Assembly: GCA_964601515.1 (NCBI GenBank)
Contig: CAZRNU010000176.1
Span: forward strand, 1-5,726
From: PWND01 sp964601515
Lineage (GTDB): Bacteria; Bacteroidota; Bacteroidia; Bacteroidales; UBA7960
Direction: 5' to 3'
DNA length: 5,726 nt
The position numbers and the translations under genes are program-made. Under the pieces are notes generated by a model, which worked only from the letters and a program-made list of their open reading frames with translations, was not told the origin of the DNA and did not search any database. Positions 1-5,726 of this stretch are shown in pieces (within the stretch, counting starts at the first letter, position 1; every line of letters begins with the position of its first letter).

Positions 1-1856
1 AAATTTTTATTTCAAAGCTTTTATTCTCAATATTAATATTGGTATCATTATCTGTAGTAGCACAAATACCTCAGAAAATGAGTTATCAGGCAGTAGTTAG
101 AGATTCTGAAAATAAAATAATTACAAACTCAGATATTGGGGTAAAGATCAGTATCTTAAAGGGAACTGTTGCAGTGTATGTTGAAACTCATAATGCAGTT
201 TCAAATGAAAACGGTCTTATCTCTTTGGAAATAGGAGGGGGAAGCTCAGCCAATGATTTTTCGGCTATTCAGTGGTTTGATGGCATATATTATTTGAAAA
301 CGGAATTTGATATTACCGGAGGAACTTCATATCTGTTAGCTGGAACAAGTCAGTTATTAAGCGTGCCATACGCCCTTCACTCTAAAACAGCGGAAAGTAT
401 TCCAATTGGCCAAAATGTTGGTGATATGCTTTATTGGGACGGAACAAAATGGGCAATTCTGCCTGTTGGGAATGATAGAACAGCTCTTATTTTATGCAAC
501 GGAATTCCTTCATGGGGTGGATGCGATGAAAATGATGAACCAATTTGGATTGTTGAAAATAAACACGGCGACGAGGTGCTTGCAGTATACGGCTCCGGAG
601 TTGTTGTTAATATTCCATATTCCGATGGCCGGAAAACTGCCAGGGGCGGTTTTGCAGTTGGAGGCTTTACAACTGAAAAAGAAGGAATTCAGGACTTTTT
701 ACTTGTAACTACTGATTCTGTGAGGGTTTATGTTAAGGATGAAAGTAATGATAGAAGCGGTAGAGGTGGATTTGCTGTAGGTGGTTTTACTAGCAATAAG
801 GGTGAACTTGCAGATGATTACTTTAGAGTTACCAGCGATTCAATATTTGTTTCCACTCCAATTGTTGCCGGAGGTGATATATTAATTACAGGCGACTTAA
901 ACATTGGTGGTGGTATTGTTAATAAGCCAATAGTAGCTACTGTGGAAGTTTACCTTGATGACATGGCTAATATTATGGCTGAAATTATCAGCGATGGTGG
1001 TGGCGAGATTACTGAAATAGGCGTTTTATACGGAACAACTGAAAATCAATCAGATAGTTGGGTGAAATATCTGGTTGATGTCGCACTAATCTTTGATAAC
1101 CAGTTTTTTGCCAATATTGATTTGATAGATCTTTTACCCGAAACAGTTTATTATGTTAGAGCTTTTGCGAGAAACTCAGCAGGTATAGGTTATGGCGAGA
1201 TTATTAGTTTTGAAACTCCTGAAGGTACTGGCCCGGGTATTGTTATTGATGAAGATAGCAACGTTTACCCTACGTTGCTAATTGGGGGACTAAGATGGAT
1301 GGTTGAAGATTTAAGAACTACTAAATATAATGATGGGTTTCCTATCAACACAGGTCTTGATAATTTAGATTGGTCTGAAACTTTTACCGGTGCCTTTTCG
1401 ATTTACCCGCATGAGGGTGTTTTTGGAACTCAGGAGGAAATGATGGAGAATTATGGAGTATTATATAATTGGTTTACTGTTGAAACCGGTATTATATGCC
1501 CAGTTGGCTGGAGGGTTCCAACAATTAGTGATTGGAATGACTTAATTACGACTGTTGGTGGGTCAGGAGTTGCTGGAAGTGAATTAAAAAGTCAACGCAC
1601 TGAACCTGACCCTCATCCCAGATGGAATGCCGGTAATGTTGCTACAAATAACTTTGATTTTTCAGCTCTCCCCGGAGGATATAGAGACATAACTGGAGTA
1701 TTCTTTGGGTTGGGTAGCTCTGTAAATTATTGGACAGCTGCCGACGCTGGCTCAACAGAAACTTTTGCTTTAAACATTGCATTCAATTTCCCAAATGCTG
1801 TACAGCAATTATATAATAAAAATAATGGTTACAGTATCAGATGTGTTAAAAATTAA
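1..1856 (+). CDS. Secreted FISUMP-domain surface protein, 5'-truncated by window edge
   Basis: Exported protein of unknown function. The frame is open from base 3. The first possible start in the window (TTG at 39) lies inside a hydrophobic stretch, and the residues before it (IFISKLLFSILIL) continue a signal peptide ending at VVA/Q near base 63. The true start is therefore just left of the window. Modules in order: the conserved N-terminal domain starting at SYQAVVRD (about 81-400) and ending at LLSVPYALHSKTAE; a GDMLYWDG linker; a loop with two cysteines (codons 495 and 522); two RGGFAVGGF repeats (642-878); a diverged fibronectin-III-like module (about 921-1220, ending LPETVYYVRAFARNSAG); and a C-terminal FISUMP domain (about 1236-1853). 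The FISUMP domain shows NVYPTLLIGGLRWMVEDLRTTKYNDG, broken here as NVYPTLLIGG then WMVEDLRTTKYNDG, followed by YGVLYNWF, CPVGWRVP, LPGGYRD and the terminal SIRC. FISUMP domains are widespread in secreted proteins of Bacteroidota and Fibrobacter; their role is not established. No type IX secretion C-terminal signal is seen. Family assignment is firm; function is unknown. Confidence 0.9.
   Translation, partial: IFISKLLFSILILVSLSVVAQIPQKMSYQAVVRDSENKIITNSDIGVKISILKGTVAVYVETHNAVSNENGLISLEIGGGSSANDFSAIQWFDGIYYLKTEFDITGGTSYLLAGTSQLLSVPYALHSKTAESIPIGQNVGDMLYWDGTKWAILPVGNDRTALILCNGIPSWGGCDENDEPIWIVENKHGDEVLAVYGSGVVVNIPYSDGRKTARGGFAVGGFTTEKEGIQDFLLVTTDSVRVYVKDESNDRSGRGGFAVGGFTSNKGELADDYFRVTSDSIFVSTPIVAGGDILITGDLNIGGGIVNKPIVATVEVYLDDMANIMAEIISDGGGEITEIGVLYGTTENQSDSWVKYLVDVALIFDNQFFANIDLIDLLPETVYYVRAFARNSAGIGYGEIISFETPEGTGPGIVIDEDSNVYPTLLIGGLRWMVEDLRTTKYNDGFPINTGLDNLDWSETFTGAFSIYPHEGVFGTQEEMMENYGVLYNWFTVETGIICPVGWRVPTISDWNDLITTVGGSGVAGSELKSQRTEPDPHPRWNAGNVATNNFDFSALPGGYRDITGVFFGLGSSVNYWTAADAGSTETFALNIAFNFPNAVQQLYNKNNGYSIRCVKN
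81..104 (+). repeat. 24-base exact repeat shared by the two paralogues, copy 1
   Basis: Bases 81-104 are identical to 1993-2016. Both encode the SYQAVVRD segment at the start of the mature proteins. This is the longest exact match I found by eye between the paralogues; elsewhere they differ at many third positions. Confidence 0.8.
642..878 (+). repeat. Two RGGFAVGGF repeats, 40-residue period, in the FISUMP protein
   Basis: The nonapeptide RGGFAVGGF is encoded at 642-668 and again at 762-788, exactly 120 bases apart. Each copy is followed by T, two variable residues and K, then by a beta-type segment (DFLLVTTDSVRVYVKD in copy 1, DYFRVTSDSIFVST in copy 2). The unit is therefore about 40 residues. 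Codon choice differs between copies, so this is an old protein-level repeat and not a recent DNA duplication. Confidence 0.85.
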
Positions 1857-1893
1857 TTAGTAAATAAATGATTCAAAATAAAATCCCCAAAAA

Positions 1894-3150
1894 ATGAAAA
1901 CAAAAGATATTTTACTACTTAGGCTTTTAATTGGTGTTTGCATAAGCTTAGTTTTTACATTGGCATCCTTTTCACAAGCTCCGGAAAAGATTAGTTATCA
2001 GGCAGTAGTTAGAGATGCAGGGAATAACCTTGTTTCTAATGCTAACATTGGATTAAAAATCAGTATTCTTAAAGGCGCTGATGGTGGAATTTCTGTTTAT
2101 ACTGAAACTCAAACTGCCCAATCCAACGATAATGGACTAATTTCGATTGCTGTTGGAGCAGGAGCAAGCTCAGATCAATTTGGAAACATTGATTGGTCGG
2201 ATGGCCCGTATTTTATCAAAACAGAGATTGATAAAAATGGAGGAACTAATTATACTACTACTGCAGTAAGTCAATTGCTTAGCGTTCCTTATGCTTTTCA
2301 TTCTAAAACTGCTGAGAATGTCCCTATTGGATCAGGATTAGGAGATTTACTTTATTGGGATGGAACCGATTGGGCTCCTATACCTCCCGGCAAAAATAAA
2401 ACTGCTCTGATTCTTTGCAATGGTGTCCCTAAATGGGGTGGATGCGATGATAATGATGATCTTGTCTTTAGGGTCGCAAATAAAAATGATGTAAACGTTT
2501 TAGCTGTATTTAATGATGGTGTAGTTATAACTGCCGACAATAGAACAGGAGAAAAAACGGCAAGGGGTGGCTTTGCTGTTGGAGGTTTTACAACTCAAAA
2601 AGATAACTTTCAGGATTTTCTTGTTATAAGCCAAGATTCTGTTAGAGTGTATATTAAAGAAGAAGATTATGATGCTAAAACAGGAAGAGGCGGATTTGCA
2701 GTTGGTGGTTTCACTACTAATAAAGAAGGTGGAATAGACTTATATTTTCAGGTTACCAGCGATACTACTTATGTATCAACAACATTACTTGCAGGAGGCG
2801 ATTTAACTGTATCAGGTGATGTTAATCTTGGCGGTTCAATCACCGATAAACCTACAGTGGAAACTATAATGGCATTTGGAATTACTTCTAATTCTGCAAA
2901 TATGGGAGGTGTAGTTGTTTCTGATAATGGAAGTTATGTTTTTGAAAGAGGGATTTATTATAGCACTACCCCTGATCCTGTAAATACCGGAACTAAGGTT
3001 ATTATGGGAGATGGAATAGGCACATTCTCTGATGCTGTATCTGGCTTGTTACCTGTAACTAGTTATTATTTTGTTGCTTATGCAACCAATTCAAAGGGAA
3101 CTTCATTTGGAAGTGTACAAATATTTATGACATTGTTATCTAAAGAATAA
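1894..3150 (+). CDS. Secreted repeat protein, paralogue of the upstream gene without FISUMP domain
   Basis: A 418-residue exported protein of unknown function. Residues 1-28 form a signal peptide (MKTKD, then a hydrophobic core, likely cleaved after SFS before QAPEK). The N-terminal domain (about 31-140) has SYQAVVRD and LLSVPYAFHSKTAE, followed by GDLLYWDG. Two cysteines, C175 and C184, are the only ones in the mature chain and probably form a disulfide. RGGFAVGGF repeats start at R224 and R265. Residues 320-413 form a fibronectin-III-like module of the Bacteroidota type (ERGIYYSTTPDP, GLLPVTSYYFVAYATNSKG). The protein ends right after this module, whereas the upstream paralogue continues into FISUMP. 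The ATG at 1894 is the natural start: it gives a complete signal peptide and has an A-rich leader, as is usual in this phylum. It lies 37 bases after the upstream stop and is probably co-transcribed. It may be a surface adhesin or fibre-like protein, but this is inference. Confidence 0.88.
   Translation: MKTKDILLLRLLIGVCISLVFTLASFSQAPEKISYQAVVRDAGNNLVSNANIGLKISILKGADGGISVYTETQTAQSNDNGLISIAVGAGASSDQFGNIDWSDGPYFIKTEIDKNGGTNYTTTAVSQLLSVPYAFHSKTAENVPIGSGLGDLLYWDGTDWAPIPPGKNKTALILCNGVPKWGGCDDNDDLVFRVANKNDVNVLAVFNDGVVITADNRTGEKTARGGFAVGGFTTQKDNFQDFLVISQDSVRVYIKEEDYDAKTGRGGFAVGGFTTNKEGGIDLYFQVTSDTTYVSTTLLAGGDLTVSGDVNLGGSITDKPTVETIMAFGITSNSANMGGVVVSDNGSYVFERGIYYSTTPDPVNTGTKVIMGDGIGTFSDAVSGLLPVTSYYFVAYATNSKGTSFGSVQIFMTLLSKE
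1993..2016 (+). repeat. 24-base exact repeat shared by the two paralogues, copy 2
   Basis: Identical to bases 81-104, in the same direction and reading frame (SYQAVVRD). It marks the two genes as a direct tandem duplication with an offset of about 1.9 kb. Confidence 0.8.
2563..2799 (+). repeat. Two RGGFAVGGF repeats, 41-residue period, in the paralogue
   Basis: RGGFAVGGF is encoded at 2563-2589 and 2686-2712, 123 bases apart, each followed by TT-x-K and a strand segment (DFLVISQDSVRVYIKE, then YFQVTSDTTYVST). First copies resemble first copies across the two genes (SVRVY) and second copies resemble second copies (VTSD...VST). The repeat pair therefore existed before the genes duplicated. Confidence 0.85.
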
Positions 3151-3173
3151 ATCAATTATTCTTTTCACTTTTT
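3142..3173 (+). terminator. A/T stem-loop after the paralogue gene, possible weak terminator
   Basis: AAAGAATAA (3142-3150) pairs perfectly with TTATTCTTT (3156-3164) around the loop ATCAA. T-rich sequence follows (TCACTTTTT). The left arm contains the TAA stop codon of the paralogue. The stem has 9 pairs but only one G-C pair, so termination strength is doubtful. It could instead be an mRNA 3'-end or processing structure between the surface-protein genes and msrBA. Confidence 0.35.
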
Positions 3174-3187
3174 CGCATAATTGAGTT

Positions 3188-4090
3188 ATGAACATTCTTT
3201 TTTATAGTTTGTTATTTGCTTGTATAATGTTTTTAAAACCTCAGGATATGAAGTTTAACAAGCTTACAAGCGAAGAAGAAAGGGTTATTGTTTATAAAGG
3301 TACTGAGATGCCATTTACAGGAGAATATTATAAAAATAATGCTTATGGTATTTATCAATGTAAAAGATGTAACTCTCCATTGTATTTGTCTTATGATAAA
3401 TTTGAAGCTCACTGCGGATGGCCTTCTTTCGATGATGAAATTCCAGGGGCTGTAAAAAGACTGACCGACGCGGATGGAAAAAGAACTGAAATTGTTTGCG
3501 CTAAATGTGATGCTCATCTTGGCCATGTTTTTCAAGGAGAAGGTTTTACTGAAAAAAATATTCGCCATTGTGTTAATTCAATATCGATGATTTTTAAACC
3601 TTATGATGTTGCTGAAACTGCAATTTTTGCCGCAGGTTGCTTCTGGGGTGTTGAGTATTATTTTAAAAAGCTTTCGGGTGTAAAGGAAGTTACTTCCGGC
3701 TATATCGGAGGGAAAACAGATAATCCTTCATACGAGGATGTTTGTACAAGTGAAACAGGTCATGCTGAGGCTGTTAAAGTAATATATGATCCTGAAAAAG
3801 TAAGTTATGAAAAACTTGTTAAGTACTTTTTTGAGATTCATAACTTCGAACAACTTAACAGGCAAGGCCCTGATATTGGCACTCAGTATCGTTCCGCTAT
3901 TTTTGTTGATAATGATTTGCAGAAATATCAAGCTCAAAGAATAATTGAGCTGTTAAATAAAAAAGGGTATAATGTAGCTACCACTATTGAGCCTGCCACA
4001 ACTTTTTGGAAAGCTGAAAATTACCATCAGGATTATTATTTCAGAAAAGGTTCAACTCCTTATTGCCATTCTTATAAGAAGATTTTTTAA
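3188..4090 (+). CDS. msrBA: Bifunctional peptide-methionine sulfoxide reductase, MsrB-MsrA fusion
   Basis: Reduces both epimers of methionine sulfoxide in oxidised proteins: MsrB acts on the R form and MsrA on the S form, usually with thioredoxin as reductant. The MsrB domain (about 21-137) has zinc-binding CxxC pairs C58/C61 and C104/C107, the CGWPSF motif with probable resolving C76, and catalytic C128 in RHCVNS. The MsrA domain (about 144-300) has catalytic C151 in AAGCFWGVE, then GYIGG, E193 in GHAEAV, RQGPDIGTQYRS, and a probable resolving C293 in the C-terminal PYCHS. All key residues are present and 300 residues is a normal length for the fusion. The start is uncertain. ATG 3188 is the most upstream possible (an in-frame TGA is at 3182) and adds a hydrophobic N-terminus (LFYSLLFACIMFL); ATG 3248 would give a cytoplasmic enzyme starting MKFNKLTSEEERV, the usual family start. 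It lies 37 bases after the paralogue gene and overlaps the convergent glycosyltransferase stop. Confidence 0.95.
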   Translation: MNILFYSLLFACIMFLKPQDMKFNKLTSEEERVIVYKGTEMPFTGEYYKNNAYGIYQCKRCNSPLYLSYDKFEAHCGWPSFDDEIPGAVKRLTDADGKRTEIVCAKCDAHLGHVFQGEGFTEKNIRHCVNSISMIFKPYDVAETAIFAAGCFWGVEYYFKKLSGVKEVTSGYIGGKTDNPSYEDVCTSETGHAEAVKVIYDPEKVSYEKLVKYFFEIHNFEQLNRQGPDIGTQYRSAIFVDNDLQKYQAQRIIELLNKKGYNVATTIEPATTFWKAENYHQDYYFRKGSTPYCHSYKKIF

Positions 4091-5205
4091 AGGCATTTTT
4101 CAATGCTTTCCCAAAAAAGTGTTGCTGCTTTTTCCCATGTGTAATGGTTTCTTTGTTTGCGCCCTTTTTCAATAAGCGAAATTCTGAAATCAATATCAGT
4201 TGACATTTTAATCAATGCCCGGCTTATTGATTCAATAGAGTATGGGTCGATAAGTATTGCAGCGTCTCCGGCAACTTCAGGCATTGATGTAATATTTGAT
4301 GTTATCACCGGAACATCACAATTCATAGCTTCTATTATTGGTATCCCAAAGCCTTCAAATGTACTTGGATATACCATTGCCAATGCAGCTGCGGTTATTC
4401 GACCGAGGTTTTTTCTAGGTTGCCTTCCAATAAAAAGCACTCTATCCTTATGCTTCATATTGTTAAAGCTTTTAATGTAACATTTGTCAGAAAACATAGG
4501 AGCTCCGGCAACAACAAGCTTTACGTCGCTGTCAACTTTTTCGCAGAAAATATCAAATGCCTCTAAAAGTCTTGAAATGTTTTTTCTTGGATTTAACGCA
4601 CCAACAAAGAGATAGTATTCTGAGCCACCTGTAATCTCTTTTTTAATGAATTCTCTTTCTTTATTACTAATTGGAATAAATTCATCGCTCGCCCCATTGC
4701 AAAGTATATCTATTTTTTCAGGGTTTGTTCCGTATGTTTTTACAATATCATTTTTAGAAAACTCTGACACAGTTCCTAATCTGCAGCTATCTTTTATGTA
4801 TTTAGGCATAAACCACTGATAGAATTTTCTTTCTAAGAATGGAACGTTTTCAGGGAAATGAACAAAATTAACATCGTGAACAACTATGTATGATTTAATA
4901 AATTTTGGTACGTTAAATCCATCCGGTGATATAAATAGGTCAATCTTATTTCTTTTGAGTATAGGTGGAATTAAAAACCTAAACCATAAATACCATAATA
5001 CCGGATGCCTGCATGGAATTCTTGTATGTACAGCTTTTACATTATCTGAAAAGATAAAATCTTTATCGTAAGGTCTGTCGAAAATAAATAGAAAATTATG
5101 CTCAGGATGTGCTTTAACCATCCTTTTTATTGTTTCATATGTAAACCAGCCAATGCCTTCCATCTTGTCTTTCAGCAGCAGGCGTGTATTAATTGCAATA
5201 TTCAT
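4087..5205 (-). CDS. GT4-family (GT-B fold) glycosyltransferase
   Basis: A 372-residue glycosyltransferase of the group-1/GT4 type, which transfers a sugar from an activated donor to a growing glycan such as a capsule, O-antigen or exopolysaccharide. Donor and acceptor cannot be read from the sequence. The N-terminal Rossmann half starts MNIAINTRLL, has a glycine-containing loop (MEGIGWFT, 15-22) and VVHDVNF (108-114). The C-terminal donor-binding half has LFVGALNPRKN (199-209), with R207/K208 expected to contact the donor phosphates, VYPSTFEGFGIPIIEA (278-293) containing the E-x7-E motif E284/E292, and ITSNITSMPEVAGDAAILIDP (301-321), read here as its core SMPEVAGDAA. No signal peptide or transmembrane segment is evident, so it is probably cytosolic or peripheral at the membrane (WYLWFRFLIPP, 71-81, is a hydrophobic patch). 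ATG 5205 gives the expected N-terminus. No other glycan gene is in the window; it is convergent with msrBA and divergent from yjbQ. Confidence 0.93.
   Translation of the reverse strand: MNIAINTRLLLKDKMEGIGWFTYETIKRMVKAHPEHNFLFIFDRPYDKDFIFSDNVKAVHTRIPCRHPVLWYLWFRFLIPPILKRNKIDLFISPDGFNVPKFIKSYIVVHDVNFVHFPENVPFLERKFYQWFMPKYIKDSCRLGTVSEFSKNDIVKTYGTNPEKIDILCNGASDEFIPISNKEREFIKKEITGGSEYYLFVGALNPRKNISRLLEAFDIFCEKVDSDVKLVVAGAPMFSDKCYIKSFNNMKHKDRVLFIGRQPRKNLGRITAAALAMVYPSTFEGFGIPIIEAMNCDVPVITSNITSMPEVAGDAAILIDPYSIESISRALIKMSTDIDFRISLIEKGRKQRNHYTWEKAATLFWESIEKCL
4090..4109 (+). terminator. Small hairpin at the convergent msrBA / glycosyltransferase junction
   Basis: AAGGCATT (4090-4097) pairs with AATGCTTT (4102-4109) around the loop TTTC, giving 8 pairs including one G-U in the + strand RNA. 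In the - strand RNA the same bases form a stem with a GAAA loop and one A-C mismatch. No long U-tract follows on either strand, and the hairpin lies inside the 3' end of the glycosyltransferase frame. A role in stopping convergent transcription is possible but weakly supported. Confidence 0.25.
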
Positions 5206-5320
5206 TATTTTGTATTATAATTGCTATCTATCTTCGCAAAAGTGCAACTTTTTTTTTAAAATTGTATTATATTTTATCCTTTTCGAAATTATCATTTAAT
5301 TTTTATGAAACTCTTTTATC
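5206..5320. promoter_or_regulatory. Divergent intergenic region with a possible Bacteroidota-type promoter for yjbQ
   Basis: This 115-base, very A/T-rich gap separates the start codons of two divergent genes and so should hold promoters for both. On the + strand, TTTG (5209-5212), a 16-base spacer and TATCTTCG (5229-5236) resemble the phylum's TTTG / TAnnTTTG promoter with one mismatch and a slightly short spacer. That would start the yjbQ transcript around 5240 with a leader of about 80 bases containing a run of nine T (5249-5257). On the - strand, CACTTTTG (complement of 5237-5244) is a one-mismatch -7 element without a clear -33 partner. Confidence 0.35.
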
Positions 5321-5726
5321 ATGATAAAACAATTTGAAATATTGCTGCCCAACTTGTCTAGAGGGTATCATTTAATTACTGATCAAATTATTATGCAAGT
5401 TGGAGACTTGCCTGAAACAGGTATCTTAAATCTTTTTATTCATCATACTTCAGCAGGATTGTCTATAAATGAAAATGCTGACCCCTCTGTACGTGAGGAT
5501 TTGGAAAGTATTATGAATAAGATAGTGCCGGAAAATCTTCAATTTATTACTCATACTATGGAAGGCGCAGATGATATGCCTGCACATGTAAAATCTGCTC
5601 TAATAGGTGTTTCGCTTTCGATCCCTATTTCCCAAAAGCGATTAAAACTTGGTACTTGGCAGGGGATATATCTTTGCGAATTTAGAAACCACGGCGGAAG
5701 AAGGAAAGTTACCGCCACAGTTATTG
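5321..5726 (+). CDS. yjbQ: YjbQ/UPF0047 family protein (secondary thiamine-phosphate synthase type), 3'-truncated
   Basis: The reading frame from ATG 5321 is open to the window end (135 complete codons) and begins MIKQFEILLPNLSRGYHLIT. Family hallmarks are present in order: SRGYHLITD, IHHTSAGLSINENADPSV (residues about 40-57), EGADDMPAHVKSAL, LGTWQGIYLCEFRNHGG and the near-terminal RRKVTATV. These match E. coli YjbQ closely as I recall it. That protein has 138 residues, so only a few codons should be missing here. Family members are annotated as secondary thiamine-phosphate synthases because E. coli YjbQ in excess can compensate for loss of ThiE; the physiological role is unsettled. The conserved histidines and acidic residues suggest metal binding. 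The gene is divergent from the glycosyltransferase across a 115-base gap that holds a possible promoter. An upstream ATG at 5305 is out of frame. Identification is firm; the biochemical role is less so. Confidence 0.93.
   Translation, partial: MIKQFEILLPNLSRGYHLITDQIIMQVGDLPETGILNLFIHHTSAGLSINENADPSVREDLESIMNKIVPENLQFITHTMEGADDMPAHVKSALIGVSLSIPISQKRLKLGTWQGIYLCEFRNHGGRRKVTATVI

Noticed and set aside
1857..1893. Possible promoter or terminator between the two surface-protein genes
   Set aside because: The 37 A/T-rich bases show no stem with a T-run and no TAnnTTTG element; it reads as an ordinary intra-operon gap.
1939..1941. Cysteine 16 in the signal peptide of the second surface protein as a lipoprotein site
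   Set aside because: The preceding residues IGV do not fit a lipobox, hydrophobic residues continue after it, and a better signal peptidase I site lies at SFS/Q.
1..3150. Surface proteins as phage tail fibres or part of a contractile injection system
   Set aside because: Both have signal peptides, and no phage or injection-system gene lies nearby.
3233..3568. - strand frame opposite the MsrB domain
   Set aside because: Antisense to a conserved domain with all zinc and catalytic cysteines; its protein is low-complexity Phe/Ile/Asn-rich.
4157..4480. Long + strand frame within the glycosyltransferase region
   Set aside because: It is antisense to the strongly conserved GT4 donor-binding half and shows no family motif.
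5238..5257. AAAAGT-GCA-ACTTTT plus T-run resembling an intrinsic terminator on the + strand
   Set aside because: No + strand gene ends upstream of it (the neighbour is on the - strand); the stem is 6 bp, nearly all A-T, with a 3-base loop.
5305..5337. Short frame ATG...TGA (MKLFYHDKTI) overlapping the yjbQ start, a possible leader peptide
   Set aside because: Only 10 codons, no distinctive composition, out of frame with yjbQ; most likely chance.

Overview
The window is AT-rich chromosomal DNA from a member of the Bacteroidota. The clues are two secreted proteins of a type common in that phylum (conserved SYQAVVRD N-terminus, RGGFAVGGF repeats, fibronectin-III-like module, and in one of them a C-terminal FISUMP domain), a MsrB-MsrA fusion in the B-then-A order usual there, A-rich start regions without Shine-Dalgarno sequences, and a sequence resembling the TTTG / TAnnTTTG promoter. 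No RNA gene, CRISPR array, insertion sequence or phage gene is visible.

Layout. Bases 1-1856 hold a FISUMP-domain surface protein on the + strand. Its coding frame runs off the left edge, and the first residues of its signal peptide lie outside the window. At 1894-3150 is a tandem paralogue with the same N-terminal architecture, which stops after the fibronectin-like module and has no FISUMP domain. At 3188-4090 is a bifunctional methionine sulfoxide reductase (MsrB domain, then MsrA domain), also on the + strand. At 4087-5205 a GT4-type glycosyltransferase lies on the - strand, convergent with msrBA; their TAA stop codons share the palindrome TTAA. At 5321-5726 is a YjbQ/UPF0047 family gene on the + strand, divergent from the glycosyltransferase and cut by the right edge within its last few codons.

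How the genes relate. The two surface proteins form a clear tandem duplication and are probably co-transcribed (37-base gap). The reductase follows after another 37 bases, but an A/T stem-loop lies in that gap, so co-transcription is uncertain. The glycosyltransferase and yjbQ genes belong to separate transcription units, and nothing in the sequence ties their functions to the surface proteins. I see no convincing new defence, mobile or regulatory system. The most unusual content is the paired secreted repeat proteins, whose function is unknown.
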